Part shown: positions 25,324 through 34,856 of the stretch, piece by piece
Numbering within the stretch: the stretch's first letter is position 1
Layout of the letters: each line of letters begins with the position of its first letter
Assembly (NCBI GenBank): GCA_900143635.1
Contig: FREY01000021.1
Span: forward strand, 1 to 44,276
Length of the DNA: 44,276 nt
Direction of reading: 5' to 3'
Origin: Rhodobacteraceae bacterium Alg231-04
Lineage (GTDB): Bacteria > Pseudomonadota > Alphaproteobacteria > Rhodobacterales > Rhodobacteraceae
The notes under the pieces: model-generated
Told to the model about the DNA's origin: nothing
Seen by the model: the letters and a program-made list of their open reading frames with translations, nothing else
The model's database searches: none
Made by a program: the position numbers and the translations under genes

Positions 25324-27605
25324 TTGCTGTCTCCGGCCGCGAGATGGGCAAGAACCTGATCGCGTGGTCCGTCGACCACCATGCGCCCGGCCTGCAGGAT
25401 CAGCGTGCGGTGGGTGAGCGCAACAATGGGCATTCGGTGGGTGGCGATAATCGAGGTGCGCCCGTGCAGCCAGGTTTCCAGACGGCTGATCAGGGTGCGT
25501 TCCAAGGTCTGGTCAAGCGCTGCAGTGGGTTCATCCAGCAGCACGATGGCCGGATCCTGCAGCCATAGTTGGGCCCAGCCGATGGATTGGCGTTGCCCCT
25601 GGCTGAGGCCCGCACCCCCGTCGCCGATTTCAAGGTCCAGACCTTTGGGGTGGCTTCGTACAAACGGGCCCATTCCGGCAAAGTCGAGGGCTGCCATCAG
25701 CCGGTCATTGTCCTGTTCCAGCATGGACAGGTTCAGGTTGTCGCGCAGGGTTCCGGCGAACAGCCGCACGTCCTGTCCTAGATAGCCGATGCCGCGGCGC
25801 AGATCGCGCGGGTCAATCTGTTCCATGCCGGTTCCATCCAGCATGACCCGGCCGCTGTCGGGCGTATATAGCCCGGCCAAAAGTTTCAGCAGCGTTGATT
25901 TCCCCGATCCGTTGGCGCCCAGAACAGCAACGCTCTGGCCTGCGTTGATGGCGATGCCCTGCACGTCGAGCACAGGTGCGCCATCCGGGCTGTATCGATA
26001 GCTCAGCTCGCGCAACTCGAATTGACCGGTCAGCTTGGGTCGGCGCAACATGCTGCGATCATTTACACTTTCCTGCGGTGCCTCGGCGATTGCATCCAGC
26101 GCCTCAAGGGCGGCCTTGACGTTGGACCAACGGGCCAAGGTCGAGGCAAACTGGGTGAGCGGGGCAAGAGTACGGCTGGTCAGAATACCGGTGGCGATGA
26201 TCGTGCCGACCGTGAACTCACCTTTGAACACCATATAGGTGCCGAGGATCACGGCAGAAATATAGGTTGCCTGCTGGACGCCTTGTGACCAGTGGGTCAG
26301 GGCGGCTGACAGCTTGCGCTGACCGGCCGAGCTTTGCGAAGACAACTCGTTCAGCTCATCCCAGAGGCGCAGGACGCGGGCCTCGCCGCGTTGGGACTTC
26401 ACTGTTTCCAGCTCGATCACCACTTCTTGCAGAAGGCGGCTGGCCTTGGCGCTGGCGCCCTGTGTCTGCCGGGTCAGTGCAATCATCTTGCGCTGCATGA
26501 AATAGGCTGGAAGAACCATCAGAATGCCGCCAAGGATCAGCGCCCAGACAATCGGACCCGCAATAGAGGCCACAAGCAGCAGGAAGACGGCGATAAAGGG
26601 CACATCGGCCAGAGTAGAAAGGGTCGAGGAGGTAAAGAACTCTCGTACCGATCCGAAATCGCGCATGGCCGCAAACAGCCCCGAGGGCGCCATCGGGCGT
26701 TTGTCTGCCCGCATGCCCAACAGGCGCCGCATCAACCGGGCCTGCACCGACAGTTCAATTTGCCGCCCCGCCGCATCCGTCAGTCGGGCGCGGGCCAGTT
26801 TCAGGGCGCCTTCCAGCAGCACAGCGATCAGCGCGCCACCGGCCAGAACCCAGAGCGTTGCCTCGCTTTGATGCGGGATCACGCGGTCATAGACCTGCAG
26901 GGAAAACAGTGCGACAGAAACCGCCAGCAAGTTGGCCACAAGCGACCCGAGCATGATCTCGCCCATTTGGCGGCGATAGCGGGTGAATTCACCCCAGAAC
27001 CAGTGACCGCGGCCAATGCCGGGGGCGTGGCGGGCGGCGAGCTGCGCCAGAGGAACCCGCGCGCCGAGAATGGTGCCGGTGAAAAACGGCGCAAATTCCT
27101 CTAGCGGGACTTCGGCCTGATGATCGGCGCAGGTGCTGTCATGAATGGTGAGCGTGTCGGCGGTCTGCGACAGGACCAGAATCCACTGGCCGTTGTTCAT
27201 ACAGGCAAAGGCCGGCCAGGCCGATGGCTGTGGCTTTACCTTGTGTCTTGCGCGCGGTGCCAGACCGATGTGGCGCAGGGCCATGGTCAGTGTCGGCGCG
27301 CCGAAATCTTCCAATGACTGGGTTTTGAACAGTTCAATCAGATCCTGCGCCGGAACATCAACACCTTTTAAGGCCGCGAATGTGGCCACCAGAGAGGCCC
27401 GGTTCGCAAGGCGCTTGTCCTCGGTGGGGCGGGCAGGATTAGGGGCTGCAGACTCTGGCTGCTTGGGGCTGGCGGGCACGGTATCGGCCGCGGGTTTGGG
27501 CGCGGCCTGCTTCTTGCTCTTGCGGTGGCGCACGCTGTCGAGGCTCAGGACGGCAGGCTTGCTCGGTGCCGGGGTCTTGGCCGGAGTCTTGCTGTCGGTG
27601 CTCAT
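25320..27605 (-). CDS. Type I secretion ABC exporter with N-terminal C39-like domain (LapB/LssB type)
   Basis: A 761-residue exporter. Order: a disordered basic Pro/Lys/Ala N-terminus (1-65); a C39-peptidase-like domain (about 70-190), where the expected catalytic Cys is absent so it should only bind the substrate; six membrane helices (about 205-460); and the ATPase with GANGSGKST (Walker A, near 566-575), LSQGQRQS signature and AIVLLDEPTAALD (Walker B). It drives export of the adhesin encoded two genes upstream. The gene overlaps its neighbours by 4 bases on both sides (tolC-like and hlyD-like), so the three are made together. The N-terminal disordered extension is longer than in LapB. Confidence 0.93.
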   Translation of the reverse strand: MSTDSKTPAKTPAPSKPAVLSLDSVRHRKSKKQAAPKPAADTVPASPKQPESAAPNPARPTEDKRLANRASLVATFAALKGVDVPAQDLIELFKTQSLEDFGAPTLTMALRHIGLAPRARHKVKPQPSAWPAFACMNNGQWILVLSQTADTLTIHDSTCADHQAEVPLEEFAPFFTGTILGARVPLAQLAARHAPGIGRGHWFWGEFTRYRRQMGEIMLGSLVANLLAVSVALFSLQVYDRVIPHQSEATLWVLAGGALIAVLLEGALKLARARLTDAAGRQIELSVQARLMRRLLGMRADKRPMAPSGLFAAMRDFGSVREFFTSSTLSTLADVPFIAVFLLLVASIAGPIVWALILGGILMVLPAYFMQRKMIALTRQTQGASAKASRLLQEVVIELETVKSQRGEARVLRLWDELNELSSQSSAGQRKLSAALTHWSQGVQQATYISAVILGTYMVFKGEFTVGTIIATGILTSRTLAPLTQFASTLARWSNVKAALEALDAIAEAPQESVNDRSMLRRPKLTGQFELRELSYRYSPDGAPVLDVQGIAINAGQSVAVLGANGSGKSTLLKLLAGLYTPDSGRVMLDGTGMEQIDPRDLRRGIGYLGQDVRLFAGTLRDNLNLSMLEQDNDRLMAALDFAGMGPFVRSHPKGLDLEIGDGGAGLSQGQRQSIGWAQLWLQDPAIVLLDEPTAALDQTLERTLISRLETWLHGRTSIIATHRMPIVALTHRTLILQAGRMVVDGPRDQVLAHLAAGDSK

Positions 27606-28873
27606 ATCTTATCCCCGTTGGCCAGCAGACCCATGTCGCGCGACAGCGACAATTGGGTCAGCCCCACTTCGTATTTGGCGTCCACATGGGCTTGCTCGCG
27701 CTGGATCAGTTCTTCGTATACCGCGACAACATCCATCACAGGTCGCTGACCAGCTTGGAACTGGGCCTGAAAAAGATCGTAAGTGTCACGGCTGGCACGG
27801 GCCAGTTCCGCCGCTTCGGCGGCCTGTCGGCGGAACGAGGCAAGACGCTGAACCTGACGGGCATAGTCGCGCGCAGCGGTTTCTTTGGCTTCATCGGCCA
27901 GACGCGCCGCTGCTTCATTTGCGGTGTCGATTGCTTTCAGCTGAGCAGGCGTACCCAGCCCCAGTGGGACAGGTGTATCCAGCGTCAGCCCGGCGCCGGA
28001 TCCATCGCTGGTCACTGTGCCAGAGGCCGAGACCTGCGGCAAAAGCCCGGCCCGCTGAACCTTGGTGCGGGCAATGGTGCGCGTGGTTTCAGCCTCGGCC
28101 TTGATCACGCTCAGATAGGTGGCATCGCTCGGTATATCGGCCAGCCCCAACCCTTCCCGCGTTGCCGGAAATTCCAGGCCGGTCATGGCCTTTAGTTCTG
28201 CGCGTGCGGTTGCCGCTGCTTCCCGTGCGGTTGCGCGGGCGGCGCGCATGCCGTTGATCTTGTTGCGCACAACGGTTTGGTCAGAGCGATCTGTCAGCCC
28301 GCCCTCGACGCGGCCCGTCACGATGCGCTCGAAATCCTGCATGCGGGTCAGCGCACGGGTTCCCAGCGCGGCCTTTTCATCGCCGCGCAGCCCGGCGATG
28401 TATAGCCCCAATGCGGTTTCGACGCGGGCGTTCATATCCATGGAGAGGTTGACAGCGGCCACTTCCATATCGGCGGCGGCGAACTCACGCTCGGCTTTGC
28501 GGCGTCCGTTGTCCAGCAACACCTGCTCAACAAGGATCGCGGCAACCACATCACCAAGATCGGTCAGGCTGACCGAGGGGCCCAGCGTGGGCAGCCAGTT
28601 TTTCGAGGCCGCTTCTGCGCGCAGTTTGGCACTGGTCAACTCGGCCTCGGATGCACGGGCGGAGGCGTCCAGAACGGCGTTTGCCACTGTGCTGTAGGGG
28701 CTGTTTTCGTCCAGAAGTGACCGTCGATCCAGAAGCGAAGAGATTACCGGAGAAGCGTCTTCCCCAGATGTCTGGATGAATGCCGGCGCCTCTGAATCCA
28801 CATCCGTCTCCACCGCGCAGCCGGTCAGGCTGCACGTCAGAAAAAGGGCAAAAAGAGCTTTTGCGGGCGTCAT
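27602..28873 (-). CDS. TolC-family outer membrane lipoprotein of the type I system (LapE-like)
   Basis: A 423-residue outer membrane efflux protein. The start MTPAKALFALFLTCSLTGCA has a lipobox (LTGC), so the mature protein should be lipidated at Cys19. The body consists of two long helical repeats of the OEP type with Ala/Glu/Arg-rich stretches (LTSAKLRAEAASKNWLPTLG, then AAVNLSMDMNARVETALGLY; second half RDYARQVQRLASFRRQAAEA). It provides the outer channel for the exporter. The ATG at 28873 has AAGGA 7 bases upstream; an upstream extension to 28915 lacks the lipobox position. It begins 76 bases after the adhesin stop and overlaps the ABC gene by 4. Confidence 0.9.
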   Translation of the reverse strand: MTPAKALFALFLTCSLTGCAVETDVDSEAPAFIQTSGEDASPVISSLLDRRSLLDENSPYSTVANAVLDASARASEAELTSAKLRAEAASKNWLPTLGPSVSLTDLGDVVAAILVEQVLLDNGRRKAEREFAAADMEVAAVNLSMDMNARVETALGLYIAGLRGDEKAALGTRALTRMQDFERIVTGRVEGGLTDRSDQTVVRNKINGMRAARATAREAAATARAELKAMTGLEFPATREGLGLADIPSDATYLSVIKAEAETTRTIARTKVQRAGLLPQVSASGTVTSDGSGAGLTLDTPVPLGLGTPAQLKAIDTANEAAARLADEAKETAARDYARQVQRLASFRRQAAEAAELARASRDTYDLFQAQFQAGQRPVMDVVAVYEELIQREQAHVDAKYEVGLTQLSLSRDMGLLANGDKI

Positions 28874-28948
28874 TGGGCATCCTTGGGCGGTCCACCCCAA
28901 TAGGGCAGAGTGCAAGATCCGCGGCGCCCGAAGCCGCCGCGGATTAAA

Positions 28949-30889
28949 TCAGATGATGGTGACGACTACGTCTTCTTCAACCAACAAGGTGGCATCTGTG
29001 CCAACCGTGTAGACATCGAAAGTCTGGCCATCGACGACCCTTTGGCCGGCGGCGGCAGCACCGCTGACGTCCAGCGTATCGTCGCCGGTGCCATAAACGG
29101 TCAGCGTGTCTGAATTGACTGACAGATCCTTGATGGTGTCTTCGTCCAGGAAGAGCGTCGCCTGATCTGCATGGTTCAGGTTCAGCGCATCAATGTCGAA
29201 GTTGCTGAGCCCGGCATGGTCCAATGTGCCCGAATTGGAGACATTGTCATCAAGGACCAGAAGCGTGCCAGAAGTGTTGCCGGAAGTGTCGGAATTGACC
29301 ACCACCAGATGCGAGCCGTCAGGCAGGTCCGGGCTGAAGGAATAGGTCGATCCAACAGGTGTTGGGGTTTCGACTGTCGTCGTCCCATTGCTGTGCAGGG
29401 CGTTGAAGGAAACCGTGCCGTCGAAGCCTTCAACACCAACCAGGCTGACGTCTCCGTTTGCTTCTTCGAAAATGCCGGTAACTTCGGCGGTGCCAACTTC
29501 GGTATCTACGACAACAGTCTCGGTCACAGTTGTGCTGTTGCCCGCGGCATCCTCGGTGGTGATGGTGACCGCGCTGTTATACGTACCGTCGATGATTTCG
29601 GCCGAAGCGTAGGAAACAGACCAGGTTCCATTGCCCGCCACGGTCGTGGTGCGGGTGATCCCCTGGAACAGAACGCTGATCGAGGCGCCCGCTTCTCCGC
29701 TTCCGCTGAGGGTGACACCGTCCGAGGCCTCGCCTGCGTTGATGACGTCATCGCCTTCAACAACGTTCAGCGTTGCCGGAGGGGCAATCGTGTCGACTAC
29801 GAGCGTTTCGCTATAAGACGCCGCGTTGCCGCGTGTATCTGTTGTGGTGATCGAAACACCGGTTGTGTATTCGCCGGTATTGATCTCACCCGATGCAAAG
29901 GTGACGGACCAGGAACCACTGCTGCCAACAACCGTGCTATGCGTCGTTCCGTTGATAAGAACGTCAACGGTAGAGCCCGCTTCGCCGGTGCCCGAAATCA
30001 CGGTGCCGGTGCTGTGCTCGACCGCATTGATGATCTCTCCGACCGATTGCACCCCGACGGTCACGTCGAGGTCGGGCGGGGTGGTGTCGATGTCGACCAG
30101 CGGGCCGTCCAGATCCCAGGTGTTTCCGTCCAGATCTTCGACATGGACGGTTGCGGTATATATGCCATCGGCTGGCAGGTCGGCCGGGTCAAATTCAGCG
30201 ATCCAGGTGCCGCGATCGCCAATCGTCACGATTTGCGTTTCTGTGCCGATCGTGACTTCCACGGTCGATCCTTCGGACCCCGTGCCGGTAACAACAACCG
30301 TGTCATCGCCGGTTCCGCCGATAATGCGGTCCAGATCGACATCATCTACGGTCGGAACCGTGACGGATCCGCCGCCGCCGCCACCGCCGCCATCGTCATC
30401 ACCGCCGCCGGCCAGTAGAACCGCGCCGCCAGCTGCGGCGGCGCCAGCTGCGCCGACTCCGCCAAGAAAGGGTGCCGCAACCAGCGGTGCCACGGTGGGT
30501 TCAATCCGGTCAACGTCCAGAAACACCATTTCGTCGTAGGCAGACCATTTGCCCGATGTGTCGAGCGGTTCATACCCTGCCGCCAGATAGCCGTCGGCCC
30601 TGTCTTCCAGGGTCACTTCGACAAGGTTGCCCTCTTCACTGAGAAGGAGGTTCTTGTCGCCGGTGGTGCCCTCATTGAAATAGCCGTTGAGGATCAGGAC
30701 TTCGCCGCCCTGAAGGACAACGTGAAGATCCTGACCATGCCGCTCATAGCCTTGAATATCCCCAGCGCTGAGATTCAGCGAGATATCCTTGCTATGGGAG
30801 ACGTAAATTGTGGAGGGATTAACCTCTGCGAAGTTGCCCTGCTGCAGATTCCCTGCAGCGTCACGGACAATATAACCCGTCGTGCTCAT
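28949..30889 (-). CDS. Secreted/cell-surface adhesin: BapA-prefix-like retention domain, Ig-like repeats, type I secretion C-terminus
   Basis: A 646-residue acidic protein with no Sec signal. Residues 1-132 form a beta-rich N-terminal domain like the BapA prefix/retention module (SLNLSAGDIQGYERHGQDLH, then VLQGGEVLILNGYF). A hydrophobic Ala/Gly segment (134-162) and a Gly/Asp linker (161-174, three Asp then eight Gly) follow. Next is an Ig-like domain (about 190-270) that starts with one RTX-like GGTGDDTVV, then two alike Ig repeats (271-368, 369-463) sharing SGxGEAG and SWSV/TWSV motifs. The C-terminal 470-646 ends in the TLxVYGTGDDTLDVSG and ...VVVTII pattern seen at the end of such exported adhesins. 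It is small for the class. It heads the operon with its own exporter. Confidence 0.85.
   Translation of the reverse strand: MSTTGYIVRDAAGNLQQGNFAEVNPSTIYVSHSKDISLNLSAGDIQGYERHGQDLHVVLQGGEVLILNGYFNEGTTGDKNLLLSEEGNLVEVTLEDRADGYLAAGYEPLDTSGKWSAYDEMVFLDVDRIEPTVAPLVAAPFLGGVGAAGAAAAGGAVLLAGGGDDDGGGGGGGGSVTVPTVDDVDLDRIIGGTGDDTVVVTGTGSEGSTVEVTIGTETQIVTIGDRGTWIAEFDPADLPADGIYTATVHVEDLDGNTWDLDGPLVDIDTTPPDLDVTVGVQSVGEIINAVEHSTGTVISGTGEAGSTVDVLINGTTHSTVVGSSGSWSVTFASGEINTGEYTTGVSITTTDTRGNAASYSETLVVDTIAPPATLNVVEGDDVINAGEASDGVTLSGSGEAGASISVLFQGITRTTTVAGNGTWSVSYASAEIIDGTYNSAVTITTEDAAGNSTTVTETVVVDTEVGTAEVTGIFEEANGDVSLVGVEGFDGTVSFNALHSNGTTTVETPTPVGSTYSFSPDLPDGSHLVVVNSDTSGNTSGTLLVLDDNVSNSGTLDHAGLSNFDIDALNLNHADQATLFLDEDTIKDLSVNSDTLTVYGTGDDTLDVSGAAAAGQRVVDGQTFDVYTVGTDATLLVEEDVVVTII
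30370..30413. repeat. GCC/CCG-type triplet tract encoding the adhesin poly-Gly/Asp linker
   Basis: An impure CCG/CCA/ATC triplet run on the plus strand, coding on the minus strand for three Gly, three Asp and eight Gly. Its length could vary by slippage without shifting the frame, which would alter the reach of the linker between the retention domain and the repeats. Confidence 0.6.
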
Positions 30890-31576
30890 GATTGCCTGCT
30901 CGCCATTTCCGGACGGGTTCTGTGCCCGTCACTGCTGCCTGTGTTATTTTTTGCTGCCACGTTTTGTGGTCACTTTCCGCAGATATTGTGACAAGCAAGG
31001 GCATTCTGTCTAGGGGGCGCCGCAGGCAAGGGCCGGAAAACCCGGAAATAACAGGCATTTTCGGTGGGTTTTCTATCATGAGTGGCCGAATTGCAGCATT
31101 TTTGCAGCAGTCGTTAATGAAAGGTTAATTTCCATTACGCTGCGTCAACCACCGTTGGCGCCGGAGTGTAGGAGCGGCTGAAAGCAGGCTTTGAATGTCC
31201 TTAAAATCCATGCGGACGAAGGCTTTCTCGGGGGTGTCGGGAGGGGCCAGATCGCGGCCTTCTCTCCTTAGTGTGAACTGCTTTTTACGTTCTCCCTTGT
31301 GGCAATTAGCAAAAAATACACCAGTTTCAGTTATGAAAGTCTGGACTTCTGGTGTATGGTTGAAGGCAATCAACAGGCGCCGAACGCCTATGGTTTCAAG
31401 GGTAATTCGCCACCGAGGGCGGGTTTCAGATGCCGTATTGCCGTCACGGGCACCGAGCAGATTCAGGTTTAGAAAACGATGCGGACATTCATTGCCCACG
31501 CGGTGGGCAGGCTCTGTCCGTGTGACGTCAAATCCCGAGGAGGAACCGGGCAACAAAAGCAGGAGGCTTGAACAGG
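30890..31576. other. Intergenic region between the adhesin and prkA
   Basis: This 687-base divergent region holds no convincing gene; a 143-codon minus frame (31125-31556) and a plus frame (31195-31605) show no family features. It must contain the adhesin promoter (minus) and the prkA promoter (plus). Visible structures: an inverted repeat ATACACCAG...CTGGTGTAT at 31316-31357; a perfect TGCCCAC-GCG-GTGGGCA hairpin at 31493-31509, 68 bases before the prkA ATG; and a strong AGGAGG at 31561-31566. Confidence 0.5.
31316..31357. repeat. Inverted repeat upstream of prkA
   Basis: ATACACCAG (31316-31324) and CTGGTGTAT (31349-31357) are exact 9-bp arms. Inside, TTTCA-GTTA-TGAAA gives a second exact repeat and CCAG/CTGG an alternative pairing, so two stem registers compete. 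No T tract follows on either strand. It may be an operator or an RNA element; the binding protein is unknown. Confidence 0.5.
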
Positions 31577-33511
31577 ATGAACACTATAGCCGAACTCTTC
31601 GCTGAGCAGTACAGCGAGACGCGCGAACAGGAAATGTCGCTGCAGGATTATCTGAATGGATGCCGGGATGATCCCAGCATGTATGCCAATGTCGCCGAGC
31701 GGATGCTGAAAGCCATCGGCGAACAGGAGTTGGTCGATACCTCGAAAGATGCGCGGCTTGGCCCGATCTTTCAGAACCGGACGATCAAGCGCTACGAAGC
31801 CTTCAAAGATTTCTACGGAATGGAAGACACGATCGAACGGATCGTAGGCTACTTCCGGTATGCGGCCCAAGGCCTGGAAGAGCGTAAGCAGATCCTCTAC
31901 CTGCTGGGCCCGGTCGGAGGCGGCAAATCCTCTTTGGCTGAACGTCTGAAGCGCCTCATTGAGGATCAGCCGATCTATGTGCTGAAAGCCGGCGACAAGA
32001 TTTCCCCGATTTTTGAGAGCCCGCTGGGCCTGTTTGATCCGGTCCGTATGGGCAGTATTCTGGAAAAGGAGTATGGGATCACGCAGCACCGGCTGCCCGG
32101 TTTGATGTCCCCATGGGCGGTTCAGCGCCTTGACGAATTCGAAGGCGATATCAACAAGTTCACGGTTGTTCGTCTCTACCCGTCCCGCCTGCGCCGGATC
32201 TGTGTTGCCAAGGTGGAACCGGGGGATGAGAACAATCAGGATATCTCGACCTTGGTCGGCAAAGTCGACATTCGGATGCTGGAGCATTTCAGTCAGGACA
32301 ACCCGGATTCCTACAGCTTCTCGGGTGGTCTGAACCGCGCGACGCAAGGCATCATGGAATTTGTCGAGATGTTCAAGGCGCCGATCAAGATGCTGCACCC
32401 GCTGCTGACGGCGACCCAGGAAGGCAACTATATGGGCACCGAAAGCTTTGGTGCCATCCCGTTCAACGGGCTGATCCTTGCCCATTCCAATGAAAGCGAA
32501 TGGCAGGCCTTCAAGAATAACAAAAACAACGAAGCCTTCATCGACCGTGTCAGCATCGTCAAAGTGCCTTACTGCCTGCGCGTCACTGAAGAGGCGCTCA
32601 TCTATGAAAAGCTGGTCGCCAACAGCGAGCTGAAGGACGCGCCCTGCGCGCCGGAAACGCTGACTATTCTCAGCCGGTTTGCGGTGCTTAGCCGCCTGAA
32701 ACCGCACGAAAATTCCAACCTGCACTCAAAGATGCGGGTCTATGATGGCGAAAGCCTGAAAGACACCGACCCCAAGGCCAAAACGGTTCAGGAATATCAG
32801 GACCGGGCGGGCGTGGATGAGGGCATGAACGGGATTTCGACCCGCTTTGCCTTCAAGGTGCTCAGCAATGTCTTCAACTTTGATACCGAAGAAGTGGCCG
32901 CCGACCCGGTCCACCTGATGTATGTGCTGGAACAGATGATCAAGCGCGAGCAATTCCCGCAGGAAGTGGAAGCGCAGTATCTGGACTTCATCAAATCCGA
33001 TCTGGCACCCCGCTACGAGGAGTTCATCGGCAACGAGATCCAGAAAGCTTACTTGGAGAGCTACTCTGAATACGGACAGAACGTCTTTGACCGGTATATC
33101 TCCTACGCGGATGCCTGGATCGAAGAGCAGGACTATAAGGACCCGGACACTGGCCAGCTCTATAATCGCGAGGTTCTGGATAACGAGCTGAGCAAGATCG
33201 AAAAGCCGGTCGGCATTGCCAATCCCAAGGATTTCCGCAACGAGGTCGTGAAATTTGCCCTGCGCCACCGTGCCAATACCGGCAAAAACCCGGCCTGGAA
33301 CTCCTATGAAAAACTGCGCGATGTGATCGAGCGGCATATGTTCAGCCAGGTGGAGGAACTTTTGCCGGTGATCAGCTTTGGCTCCAAGAAGGACTCCAAG
33401 ACCGAAGGCAAGCACCGCGAGTTTGTCGAACGGATGCGCGACCACGGCTATACGGATCGTCAGGTCCGGCGGCTGGTCGAATGGTACATGCGCGTCAACA
33501 AAGCCGGCTAA
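31577..33511 (+). CDS. prkA: PrkA serine protein kinase / AAA ATPase
   Basis: A 644-residue PrkA (YeaG) protein. The N-terminal AAA-like domain has Walker A GPVGGGKS (111-118). The middle contains the diagnostic KMLHPLLTATQEGNYMGTE and FNGLILAHSNESEWQ segments, and the C-terminal PrkA domain has AYLESYSEYGQNVFDRYISY. It is reported to act as a Ser/Thr kinase and, in some bacteria, an AAA-type protease in stress and starvation responses. The ATG at 31577 was preferred over TTG at 31568, because AGGAGG (31561-31566) sits only 1 base from the TTG. Together with the next two genes it forms the conserved prkA-yeaH-spoVR operon. Confidence 0.94.
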   Translation: MNTIAELFAEQYSETREQEMSLQDYLNGCRDDPSMYANVAERMLKAIGEQELVDTSKDARLGPIFQNRTIKRYEAFKDFYGMEDTIERIVGYFRYAAQGLEERKQILYLLGPVGGGKSSLAERLKRLIEDQPIYVLKAGDKISPIFESPLGLFDPVRMGSILEKEYGITQHRLPGLMSPWAVQRLDEFEGDINKFTVVRLYPSRLRRICVAKVEPGDENNQDISTLVGKVDIRMLEHFSQDNPDSYSFSGGLNRATQGIMEFVEMFKAPIKMLHPLLTATQEGNYMGTESFGAIPFNGLILAHSNESEWQAFKNNKNNEAFIDRVSIVKVPYCLRVTEEALIYEKLVANSELKDAPCAPETLTILSRFAVLSRLKPHENSNLHSKMRVYDGESLKDTDPKAKTVQEYQDRAGVDEGMNGISTRFAFKVLSNVFNFDTEEVAADPVHLMYVLEQMIKREQFPQEVEAQYLDFIKSDLAPRYEEFIGNEIQKAYLESYSEYGQNVFDRYISYADAWIEEQDYKDPDTGQLYNREVLDNELSKIEKPVGIANPKDFRNEVVKFALRHRANTGKNPAWNSYEKLRDVIERHMFSQVEELLPVISFGSKKDSKTEGKHREFVERMRDHGYTDRQVRRLVEWYMRVNKAG

Positions 33512-33535
33512 CCGGGAAAGGAGGCCACAAAGCAG

Positions 33536-34855
33536 ATGCATAATTTCATCGACAGGCGCTCCAACCCGAAGGGCAAGAGCCTTGGCAACCGCCAAAGGTT
33601 CCTGCGCCGCGCCCGGGAAAACATCAAGGAGCGCGTGGACCGGTCGGTCTGCGACAAGACGATACAGGGTGGCAAGGATGTGACCGAAGGCGAACAGGTC
33701 ACGATCCCGTCCAAGGGGCTGAAAGAGCCTCGCCTGACCCACTCCCGTCAGGGCGGCAATCGCCGCTATGTTCTGCCGGGCAACAAGGATTTTGTTGTCG
33801 GCGATACGATCCCGCGGCCACAGGGCGGTGGTGGCGAAGGTGGGCGCAAAGCATCAGAAGACGGCGACGGAGCGGATGAGTTCTCCTTCACCCTGACGCA
33901 GGAAGAATACCTTGAGATTCTGTTCGACGGGCTGGAACTGCCGGATCTGGTCGAAAAGGCGATGGTGGAAACCGAAACCATCGGCACCCGCCGGGCAGGT
34001 CTGACCACGGCGGGTTCACCCAACAACCTCAATCTGGTGCGCACCATGCGCAATTCGCTGGGACGCCGCATAGCCCTGCAGCGTCCTTCGATGGTGGCGC
34101 AGCGTGATATTGAAAAACAGATCGAGGAATTGGAGGCGCTGGACCGGCTGACACCCGCGCAGGAAGCCTATCTAGAGGAGCTGCGCGCCAAAGGTAAACG
34201 TATTGAAACCAAGCGCCGGGTGGTCGGATATATTGACCCTCTGGATCTGCGATATGACACTTTTGTTCCTGAAAAAATCAAGCAATCCAAGGCGGTTGTC
34301 TTTTGCCTGATGGATGTGTCCGGCTCTATGCAGGAACGTGAGAAGGATCTGGCAAAGCGGTTCTTCCTATTGCTCCACCTCTTCCTTGAACGCTGTTATG
34401 AGCACACGGAGCTGGTTTTTGTGCGCCATACCCATCACGCCGAAGAAGTGGATGAGGAGACATTTTTTTATGCCCGTGAAACCGGCGGTACTATTGTGTC
34501 CACCGCGCTGGAAAAGATGAAGGAGATCGTACAGGCGCGCTATCCGGCGGATGAATGGAATATCTACGGGGCACAGGCCTCGGATGGGGAAAACTTTGGC
34601 AATGACTCGCAGCGTTGCAAAACGCTATTGCTGGAGGATCTGCTGCCGGTTTGCCAGTTCTACGCCTATATGGAAATTGTCGAGGAAGACGCCGAAAACC
34701 TGTTGTCCAATGCCGAGGCCGGAGAGGACCTGTGGCAGGCCTACCGTCAGGTGAAAGAAGAAGCCAAGCATTTTGAAATGCAGCGCGTGGCGCAGGCTTC
34801 TCATATCTATCCGATTTTCCGGGAGTTCTTCCTTCCCAAAGTTGCGGGGGCTTAA
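33536..34855 (+). CDS. yeaH: YeaH/YhbH family protein (DUF444, von Willebrand A-like)
   Basis: A 439-residue protein of the DUF444 family. The N-terminus FIDRRSNPKGKSLGNRQRFL is characteristic. A Gly/acidic disordered segment follows (90-115). The C-terminal half has a vWA-like metal site with CLMDVSGSMQE (DVSGS at 260-264), then FVRHTHHAEEVDEETFFY and GGTIVSTALEKM. Its biochemical role is not established; it is nearly always next to prkA and is co-regulated with it in nitrogen starvation and stationary phase in enterobacteria. AAAGGAGG lies 11 bases before the ATG. The gap to prkA is 24 bases and to spoVR 1 base. Confidence 0.92.
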   Translation: MHNFIDRRSNPKGKSLGNRQRFLRRARENIKERVDRSVCDKTIQGGKDVTEGEQVTIPSKGLKEPRLTHSRQGGNRRYVLPGNKDFVVGDTIPRPQGGGGEGGRKASEDGDGADEFSFTLTQEEYLEILFDGLELPDLVEKAMVETETIGTRRAGLTTAGSPNNLNLVRTMRNSLGRRIALQRPSMVAQRDIEKQIEELEALDRLTPAQEAYLEELRAKGKRIETKRRVVGYIDPLDLRYDTFVPEKIKQSKAVVFCLMDVSGSMQEREKDLAKRFFLLLHLFLERCYEHTELVFVRHTHHAEEVDEETFFYARETGGTIVSTALEKMKEIVQARYPADEWNIYGAQASDGENFGNDSQRCKTLLLEDLLPVCQFYAYMEIVEEDAENLLSNAEAGEDLWQAYRQVKEEAKHFEMQRVAQASHIYPIFREFFLPKVAGA

Positions 34856-34856
34856 C

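Noticed and set aside
31125-31605. Small frames of 136-143 codons on both strands upstream of prkA
   Set aside because: They overlap each other, lack ribosome-binding sites and family features, and cross likely regulatory structures.
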